Shown here piece by piece: positions 43,738-55,306 of a stretch of DNA of 64,000 nt. The translations under genes and the position numbers were made by a program. This DNA is from Diabrotica undecimpunctata (lineage: Eukaryota; Arthropoda; Insecta; Coleoptera; Chrysomelidae): NCBI RefSeq assembly GCF_040954645.1, contig NC_092807.1, positions 56,709,739-56,773,738 of the forward strand, given 5' to 3'. The notes under the pieces were generated by a model. It had not been told where the DNA came from. It worked only from the letters and a program-made list of their open reading frames with translations, and did not search any database. Each line of letters starts with the position of its first letter. The first letter of the stretch is position 1.

Positions 43738-45220
43738 TGTAACGATTGGGGTTTATAGAAAATAATTTATAAGTTATATACTACATAATATTAGATATTT
43801 GGTTGTTTTAAATAAGTTATATACTAGAGAATTTTATAAAAAATATTTATGTGAGGGCATTTTTAATAAATTAGCATATAATAATTGTAAAAAGTTGTAT
43901 TTTAGTAATTTTTATGTTGTAAATAGATTTAAGTGAGCCATGTGCCTAGGCAACCAACTATACATACTCCAAGTGTCAAATTAAGAATCATAATTACGGA
44001 TATAAGTGGGGTTATATTATTTGAAATGTGTATTTTATTAAATTAGAGTGTAAGTTACTAATTTAATTATATATTCTGATCTGAAAAGCCTAAATGTCAA
44101 CAAAATTATTAATAGAAAAGAATGGAATTCTCTGGATCTCCGGAGATGGCCATGTTGGCGAAATGGTTTGTTCCAGAAAATTCATACAAGTATGAAATAG
44201 AACAAATTGGAACATGATCTCTTACGAGATGGTTCTAGAAATCCAAAAACATATAAATACCCGTGATTTGGATTCAAGAGGGCAGTTTAGGGCAGTTTTT
44301 AAGTTTTTAGTCTAAAGTCAGGCAGTTTTAGAAGTTTTTAGTCTAAAGTCAGGCAGTTTTTAAGTTTTTAGTCAGAAGTCAGGCCAGTTTATTATGAAAG
44401 TTAGTAGAAAGATACAATTAGTTAGTGAATATTGAAGTAAATTGTTCAGAATTTTCAAGAAGTCAGTCAGAAAAGTTTAGTAAGAAATATGAAAGTTAGT
44501 TGGAGTCAGTGAATCAGGTACAAATAGTCGAATTGTTTAATATAGTGAGTTAAATGAAGATTAAAAATTATGCATATAATTAATGCACATTTATAATTAT
44601 ACACAAATAATTATTGGAGATTATAAAAGTATATTGGAAGAAATTAAATTATATTATGGTTGGAGATTAATATAAATCAACTTATAATAATTGGATATTG
44701 GTATATTGAAAAGAAGAATAAATATAAATGCTGTTTGCTGGTTTGATTGGTGGTATATAAATGCTGGTGAAGAAAAATATATCTTAAATTAGTAGAAGCT
44801 GATAATTGGAAAAAGTAATTTCACAAAAAACAAGGATAACTGAAGTACGAAGACATTCAGTGGTGATTAGAATCTATATACTTAGTGGAAAATAGTTCAT
44901 TTAGGCATTCAGTGAAAGAAAGGTACAAAATTTTGTTAATATAATTTAGTTAGTGTCATAACACTTTCAATTTTGAAGATAGTTTGTTTAAATTTTAGAT
45001 TGTCTATAGAATTTAATTAGTTTTGTAAGAATATCAATTTAAAGATAGTTTATTTTAAATTTACATTGGCTAGGTTAGATATATATATGTGTGTTTCATA
45101 ATAGTTACAATAAAGATAATTTAAAAAAGTACTTACAAACTAATTCTTTGAGAACCGCGATAAAAACCCTATATTATTAAAAATACTCATTGCTCATCAT
45201 TCAAACAAAAAACACATCAT

Positions 45221-45224
<4 letters not shown>
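43738..45224 (+). repeat. 3' LTR
   Basis: 1487 bp, as far as I can see identical to 37445-38931, including TATA box, internal repeats and AATAAA. Followed by (AT)n. Confidence 0.92.
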
Positions 45225-45269
<45 letters not shown>

Positions 45270-45375
45270 AATTAAGGAACACTCAGAAGAGTGGTGGGTT
45301 GTTTTCGGTCAAAAGGTGGAGAAAAAAGACAAAGTTGATGGCTACTTCATCTATTTATTGATGTATATATATATA
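45225..45375. repeat. (AT)n runs and short unrecognised stretch
   Basis: (AT)n at 45225-45267, then about 95 bp of unique sequence without features I recognise, and a second short TA run at 45363-45375 that is the target of the mariner-like element. Confidence 0.7.
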
Positions 45376-47920
45376 TACAGTGATGAGTGTCTTACAACCC
45401 GGCAAAATAGCGGAAAGGATAGAAGACAGATTAAGTTGTGAGATAGTACGAGATAGGGCTAGTATTAGACGTGTCTGTTTGACTTCAGTCATAATTATAC
45501 GGATGACCTCGAAAATATTTTATTTTAATAATTTCTGATGTTAGAATAAATGATTAAATATATTAAGATATATTATTATTTTAAATTATAAATCTTTAAG
45601 TTTATTTAATAATAAAAATAACTCAACTGAAATATTTGACTAAACTAAAGGTAGGTATGTTTTGTCCGAAAACAATTATTGTATGTAAAATTGGAGTAAT
45701 AGTTAGAGACGTTGTCTATTGACAAGAAGACTGGGGTTCAATTCACACCAAGGGTAAAATTTTTGTTTTACTCAATCAAAAATAATAGAAAATATGATAC
45801 ATATTAGGTAACCAGTTTTCGAAAAACTCATTATTTACAATTTATTCTTATTCCAATGTTATAAAATAGAAATACAAAATATTTTAAATTCAATTCCAGT
45901 TTTACAGTCTTCAGTTGTGAATGGAAAATAATCCATTGAAGACTGTTTAATGTCAAGTCCATTACTAAATTCTCAGTGTTAATATCAATTCCTCTGTAGA
46001 GGTAATGATTTTCAAAACAATTGACGACATTGGAATGGATGCGCGCGAACAGCTACCTGCTTTATAGCTAACCAAATCATCAAGCCTTCAAGTTATCAAA
46101 TAATAACACACCGAGAAGTGTTATTTACGGTAAACAGAAACTTTTTATTGAAAAAAGAATTCGTGAAAAGGATTTTAACGGTCGAGGAAAAAGTGCAAAT
46201 TGTTGTCTGGCATGTGAATGGATTATCAGACAACATGATTAGACAACAATTTGTAAATATGTTTCCAAATAGGCCGGCTCCATCACGATCAACAATTCAG
46301 TCTATTATACGTAATTTTTTTCCTTCTGGATCCGTGTTCGCTCCAAGAGGAGTTCGCCGACGAAGGGAGGTAAATCCAGATTTGGAACTAAGGGACAGTT
46401 TGATTTGTGCAAGTATTGAGCAAAATTCTACCCAATCAACATCTCGTCTCGGAGAACAGTATGGAATTCCAAGATTTAGAGTAGATGAAATTTTTTAGAC
46501 ATCGATACCGTCCCTATAAACTTCATAAATCCAACGAACAATTCCCTGGGGATCAATATAGACGTTTAGAATTTTGTCAAACTGCAATTGGAAATGTCAC
46601 ATCAAGATGAACATTTTTTAGAGAACGTTTTGTTCACCGATGAATGTACGTTTTCATTGCATGGCCGTCACAATTCAATCAATGCTAGGTATTGGTCTCG
46701 AGGAAATCCTCGTCAGATTTATGTCGCTCGTACCCAGTGTCTTCGAAAAGTAAATGTTTGGGGAGGCATAATAGGGAATCATGTCATTGGTCCATTTTTT
46801 ATAGGCGGTATGTTGACTGGGCGGAAATACTTGGAACTTCTGCAAAATGAAATTGTCCCAGCCCTTCGTAATTTACCAATAACTTTCGATTCCATATGGT
46901 TTCAACACAATGGTTGTCCTGCACATAATTCTCGCATCGTCAGTGAATATCTCAGTGCGACTTTTCCTAATCGATTGATTAGTGGCCACGGAGATATTTT
47001 TTGGCCTGCGATCTTGCACCTAGTGATTTTTTTATTTGGGGATATATCAAGTCCCAACTATATGAGAGATATAACGATGAGAACATCGTGCCTTGAACTC
47101 TGATCCATCAGACTTTTATAATTCTTTAGTGACAGTTTGGGTTATTGTTCTGCTGCTAATGAAGGCTTATTTGAACATATTGTAAATACGTTTATTTACA
47201 TTTTTTTTATTTTTGTAGAATTTTTACTTATTTAAACATTCTTTAAAAGTTCTTTTAATTTTGAAGAATTTTTACTTTATTTTCGAAAGTACGACGATAC
47301 TGTTTTGTCAATAAGATTTTTTGTTTTAACTTTAAACACTTCTAATACTAGTAACGACTGACATCAATGTTTAATGATTCAAAGCAAAGCGATCTTTGCA
47401 TAATTTCAAATTATTAAAAAAAAAAAAAGAAAATCACATGTGGGTTTTGAACTCTAATCGTCTGCGATGTCTGTGTCGCAATGTCGAATTCTTACCACTA
47501 ATCCACGAAGGTTTTATAATTATTCTGTCACAAGAGTGTATGAAACTCCTCAAATCATAGTAGAAATTATTCTTGGTTAATAATTTAAAACTTTAGATTA
47601 AATAATCACTATTAATTAAATTATTTTATTCACATTTTTGCTTTATTGTGGTCAATCAGTTTTTACTTTATGCGAAATTAAAAAATGGAAATACGTCACA
47701 CATTCAACGTTACTCATAATAATTATGACCGAGGTGATTTAGCTCGAAGCTAACGTCTAAAGGTGTGAGACTATCGCTAGTGATAATGTAATGTAATATA
47801 AATTATAGGTTTCTCCGGTTATTTCTCACCTCTACGAGTTTCATCTCTTTTTATTTCACAAGGTAACTGTGTTTTCTATCTCTTACGTTAAAAAGCCGGG
47901 TGGTAAGACACTCATCACTG
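45376..47920 (+). mobile_element. Mariner/Tc1-like transposon with TA duplication
   Basis: Terminal inverted repeats CAGTGATGAGTGTCTTAC (45376 onward) and its complement ending at 47920 match at 25 of 26 positions. TA flanks both ends (45374-45375, 47921-47922). Length 2545 bp, long for this superfamily. Contains a broken DDE transposase. tRNA-like B-box strings occur near both ends in opposite orientation (about 45745 plus, about 47450 minus). Confidence 0.9.
46118..47101 (+). pseudogene. Mariner/Tc1-type transposase
   Basis: Two main frames. 46118-46498: helix-turn-helix DNA-binding part (LTVEEKVQIVVWHVNG, SRSTIQSIIRNF). 46588-47103: catalytic part with the first aspartate in LFTDECTFSLHG, the KVNVWGGI strand, and the second acidic position in WFQHNGCPAHN, where D is replaced by N. 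The last motif is out of frame as DLAPSDFFIWGYI (about 47013-47052). The stop at 46496-46498, a shift between the halves and another near 47010 make it non-functional. Related in fold to 61070-62030 but not the same family. Confidence 0.85.
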
Positions 47921-48032
47921 TATACATATATACATATATACATTAAACCTAGGGCTAAGATTAATACTATTACAACAATTAATAATAAACTCAACAATCT
48001 TCCGGGTTTAACAACGTTAATTATCAATGCGC

Positions 48033-48067
48033 CGAGCTTTCGACATCCTCTTTGATGTCTTCTTCAG
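48033..48067 (-). ncRNA. Hammerhead-like motif, foldback arm 1
   Basis: On the minus strand: CTGAAGA, one extra A, stem GACATC/GATGTC closed by AAAGAG, then GAAA and GCTCG. CUGANGA-stem-GAAA is the hammerhead catalytic core order, and hammerheads are known in PLE terminal regions. The extra A and the lack of a clear stem III with an NUH cleavage site are against it. Confidence 0.4.
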
Positions 48068-48827
48068 AACACTGATCACTAACCAATACATTACTGGTAC
48101 TGGTAATAGCGGACGGTTCGTTTATACCATCGATAGTGGCGTGGTTTAGGTGGAGGTTGGCGTGTGAGTCAGCGTGGATATTGGCACAAGTATTGTCACG
48201 GATTAAGACAACTTAACCTGTTTTATATTTATAAGGCTTCTCGGATAATTAGTTTACCGAAGCAGATGAGGTCTACGGTTCTGGAGTTTTAAAATAATTT
48301 TATGACCTGTATGAAGATGATGTTGACCTAGAGCAAAAATTAAGTCGGAATTGCGAACAGAAATGGAATGTTTATAAATCCTATTCTATTTGGGATTTTA
48401 CGATTTGTTTTACCTATATAAGATCGGGGTCAGGGTGTATAAGAAAATTGATAAACTTCGTGTTGTTCATTTAGAATATTGTCTTTGATTTATAGGACAA
48501 GAGATGAAAGCTTTTGTTAGGGATAAAAATATCTTTATTGCGCTTGATTTAAAAAGTTAGTCGATTTTTTTAGTGCCACCTTTGATGTAAGGAAGAAAAT
48601 CTTTCGTAAGATGAGGGTCTGATTATTCGGGTTAATATTTAGTGGGACATTAATGTCTGTGAATGCTTCTATTGATGCGATTTTCACTGTAACCGTTTTA
48701 AATGAAGGTTTGTTTTAAACTGGAGAATTAAACTCATAGCATCCAAAATAGGATTTATGATTTCATTTCTATTCGCAATTCCAATTAAATTTCAAGGCTA
48801 GGTCCACACAATCTTTATATAGTTCTT

Positions 48828-48905
48828 ATTCTTAGGGTGCCTGTCCGTTTCGAATGTTGGCGATCATTCTGGTTATGGTGACTTTGTTGGTTGAATTAAG
48901 TTCAC
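48828..48905 (-). pseudogene. RTE-like LINE 3' end inside the foldback
   Basis: Minus strand reads NKVTITRMIANIRNGQA, the same C-terminus as at 14358-14470 and 59690-59810. It is present in arm 2 but not in arm 1, so it is probably a severely 5'-truncated insertion into arm 2. Confidence 0.7.
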
Positions 48906-49283
48906 AAAATTGATTTTAAAAACTCCAAACCATAGGCCTCTCCGCTTCTATAAACCAAGAATTATCCGAGAAACCATAGAACTTGAAAAAAGGTCAAATT
49001 GACTCAATAACAGAAATAACGGCATATGGTTATCTTCGACTTGGAGACCTCTCATAAAGAAAATAAAATTCGCTTCATCCGCCAATTAAAATCCTAATAT
49101 CGGAAATGTTTGCGCCAATCCCCACGCCAATGATCATGCTGACCTCTAGCCCAACGTCCACCCAAATCACGTTACTATCGACAATATAAATGAACTGTCC
49201 TCTGTTCTCAGTAGCAGTAATGCATTGGTTAGTGATCAGTGTAGAAGTGTCTGGGGGGCTCGGGAGACTAAGACCTCGAAAGC

Positions 49284-49319
49284 CTTGAAGAAGACATCAA
49301 AGAGAATGTCAAAAGCTCG
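49284..49319 (+). ncRNA. Hammerhead-like motif, foldback arm 2 (degenerate)
   Basis: CTTGAAGAAGACATC - AAAGAG - AATGTC - AAAAGCTCG: the counterpart of the arm 1 motif, with CUGA changed to CUUGA, one stem pair lost and GAAA changed to AAAA. Probably inactive. Confidence 0.3.
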
Positions 49320-49362
49320 GCGCAATGATAATCGACGCGGTTCAACCCAGAAGACTTTTGCA

Positions 49363-49368
<6 letters not shown>

Positions 49369-49413
<45 letters not shown>
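49369..49413. repeat. (TA)n microsatellite
   Basis: Pure TA run between the foldback and the minus-strand RTE-type fragment. It sits at the 3' side of that LINE and may be its tail. Confidence 0.85.
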
Positions 49414-49416
<3 letters not shown>

Positions 49417-50470
49417 GCTCCCGAGGAAGCTGAAGCTGTTTAAAGATCCTTTTTGTGTGTGCGATCTTATTCTGGATTTGGCTGTATAGTGTCTGGTGTG
49501 ACTTCTCTGTTTCCACTACTTTTTTCCTTTTATCTCGCTCTTTCCTTTGTGGTCTCTTTCTTCCTCTTTCATTTGTGGTCTCAATCTTAGTTTAGGTCTG
49601 CCTCTGGTTCTTTTATCTGGTGGTATCCATTCCGTTATAGCTCTTAACGGATTGCTTTTCGCTATTCTTATTATGTGTCCATACCATCTAATTTTCTGTA
49701 CTTTTATTGCTGTAACTATGATATCTTGAGTCATCAATTTTTGTATTTCGTGATGCATCCATTATTTTGCATCCTCTTCGTTTTTTTTCTTTGATCTCAG
49801 TATTTTTTTTATATTGTTCGCTTCCAAATTTTCCAGTTGCTCTTCTTTTTTGCTTTTTTGCTTTTTTGCTTTTTTGCTTTTTTGCTTTTTTGCTTTTTTG
49901 CTTTTTTGCTTTTTTGCTTTTTTGCTTTTTTGCTTTTTTGCTTTTTTGCTGTTAATGTAAATGTCTCTGAAGCATATACCACTATTGATTTTGGCCGTAT
50001 TGTAGATTTTTCTGTTTTAATTTTTTGGCTTATCTTTTTATCTCTAAAGATTTTTTTAATTCTGTAGAACGCTTTATTTTCCGCTTGCATTCTTTTTTTC
50101 ATATCTACACTTTTATTTCTTCTGTTAACTACTACTTTTAAATATTCAAAGGTTTCAATCTTTTCGAAGCTGTGTGCGTCTATTGTCATTTCTGTCCTTT
50201 CTGTTTTCTTTTTCTTGTTTACGTTCATGTATTTTATTTTATTTTCATTTATTTCTAGTCCCCCTAGTTTGGATTTGTTTTCTATTTAATTTTTTTAGTC
50301 CGCATATCCTATTATTTATATTGCATTCTTATCTCTAGCGTCTGCTTTTGGCAGCTTCTTTATTATCTTGTATAATAACAGAATAAATATTACCGTTGAG
50401 AGCACATCTCCTTGTCGTACTTCATTTTTATAAATTATTGTATTAGCGAGAAAAAGCCCTTCTATGGTTT
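49414..50470 (-). pseudogene. RTE-type LINE, RT and C-terminal part
   Basis: Minus strand, from about 50450: VRQGDVLSTVIF and a broken GYAD (RT motifs), LGGLEINENK, then 50228-49809 with FEYLKVVVNRRN, KAFYRIKKIF and RPKSIVVYASETFTLT (thumb/connection), and 49758-49516 with RWYGHIIRIAKSNPLRA and TRGRPKLRLRPQMKEEE (C-terminus). Several stops near 50300-50400. An 8-bp minisatellite interrupts the frame after FTLT. No endonuclease. Similar to, but distinct from, 23020-24170. Confidence 0.82.
49852..49947. repeat. (GCTTTTTT)n minisatellite
   Basis: Twelve pure 8-bp units within the LINE pseudogene. On the coding (minus) strand three units make eight codons (QKSKKAKK), so it stays open and looks like a lysine-rich protein, but it is only repeat expansion. 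Confidence 0.93.
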
Positions 50471-51041
50471 AAGCAACTCGAAAAATATTCTTATACTAAA
50501 AAGAAGCACTATGTATACCAGATTCTACAGGAATAGTTTCTAGATTGTGAAAAAAAAGAGTCGATGTTTAACACAAATCCGGTCATCTTTTTACTGTCTA
50601 ATAGTTTACCATTCAGAATTTACCGTTTTTGTACGTAAACGTCCATAAATAACAAATAAAGTTTAATCAAATAACTTACTTAATCTATACCTTGACATGC
50701 TAAAACAGAGTGAGTCAGTATTTTGGTCAATATAATGATCACGTTATTTGAGGTTACATAGTCGTTATTTTAGGTTACATACTTTATTAATCTAAAATTG
50801 GTTTTATAAAAAATTATTTTCACATAAGGAACAATAATATAAAAGGACGAAACATTTATGCTCCTAGAAATTTTAAAACAAGAAAATATATTCCGCATAT
50901 AAGTTATATGCCAATTCCGAGACGGAAAGCAAGAATTTCATTAACAATTTTAGTCACGTTTACCTTTAGGATGACCGTATATTTGAAACACTTACAAGCA
51001 AAGTACATATACAAATAACTATTTAAAGGATTTTAAAGACA

Positions 51042-51080
<39 letters not shown>

Positions 51081-51287
51081 AATATATATAGGTACTAGTA
51101 ATAAGACATTACAGTGCGGTAACAAAAGGTCGGAATGAAAATTATAATGATAAATATCAAAAAACAACAGAGATTGAAAAAGAAACAGAACAGACTCTAC
51201 AAATGATATTACAGGATTAAAAAAAATTAAATGAAAGGGTCACTTTCCTGGAATATAGAGCTAAAGGTGCTATTCCGTAGGTAAGAA
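50471..51287. other. AT-rich stretch with (TA)n
   Basis: No gene recognised. (TA)n at about 51041-51090. From about 51105 to 51270 the sequence may hold the end of the Jockey ORF1 or its linker, but no motif is clear. Confidence 0.5.
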
Positions 51288-53163
51288 ATGGCTATTGACC
51301 TTAGAATTGTCGCATGGCACGCCAACGGGTTGCTTAAATATTAAGAAGAACTGCAAGCAATCATTGACATATAAAAAATTGAATTACATTAGATTTAAAG
51401 GATGGTCAAAGGAGGCAGCGCAATCATCATCAAAGATAGTATTTACAATCATGAAGAGTTGGAATATAAAACCGAATATATTCAAGCTAGTATAGTAAAC
51501 ATAAAAACTAAAACTTTTAAAATAAATATTAGTTCAATATTCTGCCCACCTAAACATTCCATTAAAAAAGAGCAGTGTACTGAATTCCTAAAAAGCTTAG
51601 GAGAACGGTTTATTAATGAAGGTGACTTTAAAGCAGATAACACACACTTAGACTCTAGAATAACACCACTAAGGGAAAGGAAATTTTGTTAGCTATCAAA
51701 GAACATAAGTGTAAACTACTTTTAACGGACAGACCTACCTACTGGCCTACAGATCGAAACAAGATACCTGATCTAATAGACTTCTTTATTATTAAGAATA
51801 TTTTAGCAATTAGATAAAGAAGCAGAATTGTTGGTGAACAATATCCAGCAAGCAGCATGGGAAACTACTACTAGACTGAAAGTTATAAGAAAACAATTAT
51901 CAAGAGGAAGTAGGAAACATGATAATTAAAAAACGAAAGCTGAGAAGACTTTGGCAACAAACAAGGTCCCCTCAAGATAAGACTAAACTAAATCGTGCAA
52001 GTCAACAACTTAAAAGGGCTATCCTAAAATTAAAGAATGACTCAATTAATTCTTACTTAGTTAACAGATGACGGTAGTACAGATTATTCCTTAGGGAAAG
52101 CTACTAAAAAACTGAAAAGACCTATTATTCACTCTCGGCCTATTATACTAGAAAATGGAAATTGGGCCATAAGTAGTGCAAAAAAAGCAGAGCTATTTGC
52201 TGCATATCTTGAAAATAAATTCAAACCAAATGAATCTCAAGAGGATGAAGAAAGATGGGAGCAACCTGTTCAATTAGAGGAATAAATTCGGCTAACTACA
52301 CCAAAAGAAGTGATGGAAGAAATAAGGGAAAATATTAACCCGAAGAAAGCTCCGGGCCATGATTTAATTGCAGGTGAACTATTGAAAAATCTTCTTCAAG
52401 GATCTATCGTAAAATTAACTAACCTTATTAATGCTGCATTCAGATTAAAATATGTGCCAATTATATGGAAGATGGCGGAAGTCATTATGATTTCTAAACT
52501 AGGAAAACCAGCACATTAGGTTTGAGAAACTGCTTCTCAAAAGAATAAAACCAATTATTAAAGCAAAAAATATGATTCCGACACATCAATTCGGTGTGCT
52601 TCAAACATGCTTTTGATAAAGTCTGGCACGAAGGTTTAATACATAAACTAAAATATTTTTTACCTAAACATTAGTCAAAACTTTTACAATCGTACATAAA
52701 AGAACAAAATTTTAGAATTAAGCAAGAAGACTGTTTTTCAGACTTAAAAGAAATTAGAGCAGGTGTTCCACAAGGCAGTGTGTTGGGTCCGGTCCTATAC
52801 ATACTATACTTATGGTATATCTGTTCTGGAAGACAACACAGTTGCAACCTTTGCTGATGATACAGCTATTCAAGTAGTAGGAACGACTAATGAAGAAGCG
52901 ACCAACAAAGTCCAAATAGCAGGTAACCAAATCCATAAATGAACACAAAAATGGAAAATCAGGCTAAATGAAGCTAAATATGTCCATGTTAATTTCACCA
53001 ACAAAAAAATTCAATATATACCAGTTATACTTAATAATACCCAAGTACCAAATATTTGGGTATAACATTAGATGCAAAGCTACGCTGGAAGGCTCACGTA
53101 AAGAAAAAAAGGGAAGAACTAAATATAAGGTACAAAAAAATGTATTGACTAGTTGGAAAAAAC

Positions 53164-53176
53164 TCCATATTGTCGA

Positions 53177-53182
<6 letters not shown>
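53164..53182. repeat. Target-site duplication, left copy (RTE-type insert)
   Basis: TCCATATTGTCGATGCATA here and at 53527-53545; one copy belongs to the Jockey ORF2. Confidence 0.92.
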
Positions 53183-53260
<78 letters not shown>

Positions 53261-53526
53261 GGCTATACACCCCAGTGTGGGGTTAAACCGCAAATGCTTT
53301 CTAGATCCGATTTCTTAAGTGGATCAGTCTTTTTTGTTTATCTTATCTTCTTGACAATATCTCTCCATTTTTTCCTGTCTCTAGTTCTTCCTCTCCATTC
53401 TCTGACTCCTGCCCTTTGGAGGTCTTCTTCAACTTCTTGCAGCCACTTTGATCTCGGTCTTCCCCTTCTCTTTTTTCCTCCTGGATTCCATTCTATCATT
53501 GCGTATGTCACTGCCTCATCGCCTGT
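53183..53526 (-). mobile_element. 5'-truncated RTE-type LINE insert with (TA)n tail
   Basis: A 344-bp insertion in minus orientation. It encodes the last codons of an RTE-type ORF2 (KKRRGRPRSKWLQEVEEDL, frame 53544-53338), a short 3' UTR and a (TA)n tail (53181-53259 on the plus strand). A perfect 19-bp duplication flanks it. 5' truncation, short-repeat tail and the duplication are all expected of target-primed integration. Confidence 0.92.
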
Positions 53527-53880
53527 TCCATATTGTCGATGCATAATAAGTTATTACTTTATAAACAAATATTGAGACCTGTATGGACTTATGGGTGCCC
53601 AATATGGGGGTGTACTAGACCAAGTAATATAACAATAATACAAAGATTCCAGAATAAAATACTGAGAAATATTGTAGATGTTATGTTGTTTTATGTGACA
53701 AACTGTGACCTTCATAAGGACCTAGGAATGGAAACTGTGGACATAATCATCAAGAAGAGGGCAGGAAGTCACGAGCAACGGCTTCATAGGCACGATAATA
53801 TTGAGGCAATCTAGCTCCTCGATACTACTGGGCAAACTAGAAGGTTGAAGAGGACAAAGCCTTTTAAACTAGTTCGAATA

Positions 53881-55306
53881 AGAGGTAATAGTAAAAAGCA
53901 TGGTGCTTGTGCATGTGTTAGAGTAGTAAAAAGCTAGTGCTTGTGCGTGTGTTAGAGTAGTGCAGTATCCTGTTAAGGAAGAGTAGTAATTTGGTTAAAT
54001 TAAAATTTCTCATTGGTCACTTATGACCAGATTGTAATAATCATCATCGCAGTAATGATTATAGCATAATAAAAAAAATACATTTTTTGCTTACTTTGGT
54101 ACCTAAGATGTATTGACGAATACAAAAAAAAAACCAACAAACAAGTTTAGTATCTAAAATTCGTATTAAAAAGTTTATAATAATATGTTATAATTATTTT
54201 AGTGTCACTCAGCTTTTTGTTACCTTCCTAATTTTTTTATTTGTGACCAGTTTGTATATTACTTTATAAAGAGTATTAACATTAATATAATGCAGTACAA
54301 TAAACGAGAATAATAAAGAAATAAAAACACTGCATTGTATTTGGTCTGTGCTGTAATTTATTTCAAACGCTATTTATTTTTGATGTATTTTTACTACACA
54401 ATACAAAATAATTACCATTCTTATTTGCTTTAGGCTTGTTGCGTGATCGACTAAAATAAGATTTACCCCAGAATGGTGTAAGGGATAATATTTTATTTCT
54501 GACTTTATCTAAGCTTTTAATATTTAGCCAGGTGCTATATTTTGTTATATTATTTACTTATTTATTACTAAATAAAGCAAAGGAATAAAAGAAATCTTGA
54601 AAACAGAAATAGTAGAATATATTATATCATGCGAGTTTTAAATATTACTCCTTCCTTTCTAATTCCTTATTGATCATATAATTCATGCAGTAAATTTGTA
54701 TTATAAAGTTGTCTTCACCAATTTTCTCTTCAATGTGGATTAGCTACCTCACTAAATATTTTAAATAGCAAAAACCAATCAACTGATAACGAATATAAAA
54801 GGTAATATATTATTACAGCCAGTTTTTCCAATTACATATTTTATTAAAAATAGAAATGTGGTGTAACAGTGTGTCAGTTTTTGGAGTTAAGATAACTTCA
54901 CAAAGAATCTAATGGATGTTTATCTTAGAGACAATTCTACAAGTCCTAGGAGGTTTATACGTCTTCATCCCATTGGCACCATATGGGAAATCTTTTTATT
55001 ATTAATTTGATGAAAAAAAAGTTAGTCTTTATAAAAAGTTGTGCATGGTCGAAAACCTAAGATGAAACTATCAGATATCAAATTTTATTAATCTTATACG
55101 AGGTATGTCAAAAAATATGAATTTCGCTCTGGAGTAAAGTAACTTTATACTTTAACAGTTATAATTTAATACTTTGTTATAATGAAACATTTTTTGGAAT
55201 TATAAACTATGTTTTAGTATGCAAATAAATAAATACTTTTTTCTAATAAAAAAACTATTGTTTTTCTAAACTAAACTAAATTTTTCTCAAATTATCGATA
55301 CCCAAC
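53881..55306. other. Jockey 3' UTR and AT-rich stretch
   Basis: Contains a direct tandem repeat of 35 and 34 bp (53891-53925, 53926-53959; GTGCTTGTGC core), plausibly in the Jockey 3' UTR. The remainder to 55306 is AT-rich without recognisable genes or repeats. Confidence 0.55.

Larger units (their letters stand above)
37445..45224 (+). mobile_element. Gypsy-family LTR retrotransposon
   Basis: 7780 bp: 5' LTR (37445-38931), primer-binding site, gag, pol in the -1 frame, a 488-nt non-coding spacer and 3' LTR (43738-45224). No envelope gene. Both LTRs are 1487 bp and I see no difference between them, which argues for very recent insertion. The composite with the partial upstream copy is embedded in (AT)n, compatible with the short AT-rich duplications gypsy elements make. 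A nonsense codon in pol and the absence of an integrase core mean it would need help from another element. Confidence 0.92.
47990..49372. repeat. Large imperfect inverted repeat (foldback)
   Basis: Arm 1 (about 47990-48420) is the approximate reverse complement of arm 2 (about 48745-49372). Landmarks pair throughout: GAAGACATCAAAG near the outer ends, ACTGATCACTAACCAAT, TCGATAGT, CTCGGATAATT and GGAATTGCGAA near the centre. The loop is about 320 bp. Arm 2 carries an extra 75-80 bp that is an inverted LINE end (48828-48905). The outer parts resemble the leader region of PLEs, so this may be two PLE leader/UTR pieces in inverted orientation. No protein is encoded; the 49225-49443 frame is a by-product. 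Confidence 0.72.
51288..53880 (+). pseudogene. Jockey-type LINE ORF2, decayed, interrupted
   Basis: ATG at 51288 opens a Jockey ORF2 (MAIDLRIVAWHANGL). Endonuclease remnants: GGSAIIIKDSI and NEGDFKADNTHLDSRITPLR (about 51406-51670). RT: NPKKAPGHDLI (52337), VIMISKLGKP, GVPQGSVLGPVLY (about 52764) and FADDTAI (about 52852). After the RT, KYLGITLDAKLRWK (about 53060) and, beyond the insert at 53183-53526, LRPVWTYGCPIWGC and the typical end RRLKRTKPFKLV (53880). At least ten stops or shifts. No RNase H, as expected for Jockey. Confidence 0.87.

Noticed and set aside
49767..50067. Leucine/phenylalanine/cysteine repeat frames on the plus strand
   Set aside because: Opposite strand of an 8-bp minisatellite inside a LINE pseudogene.
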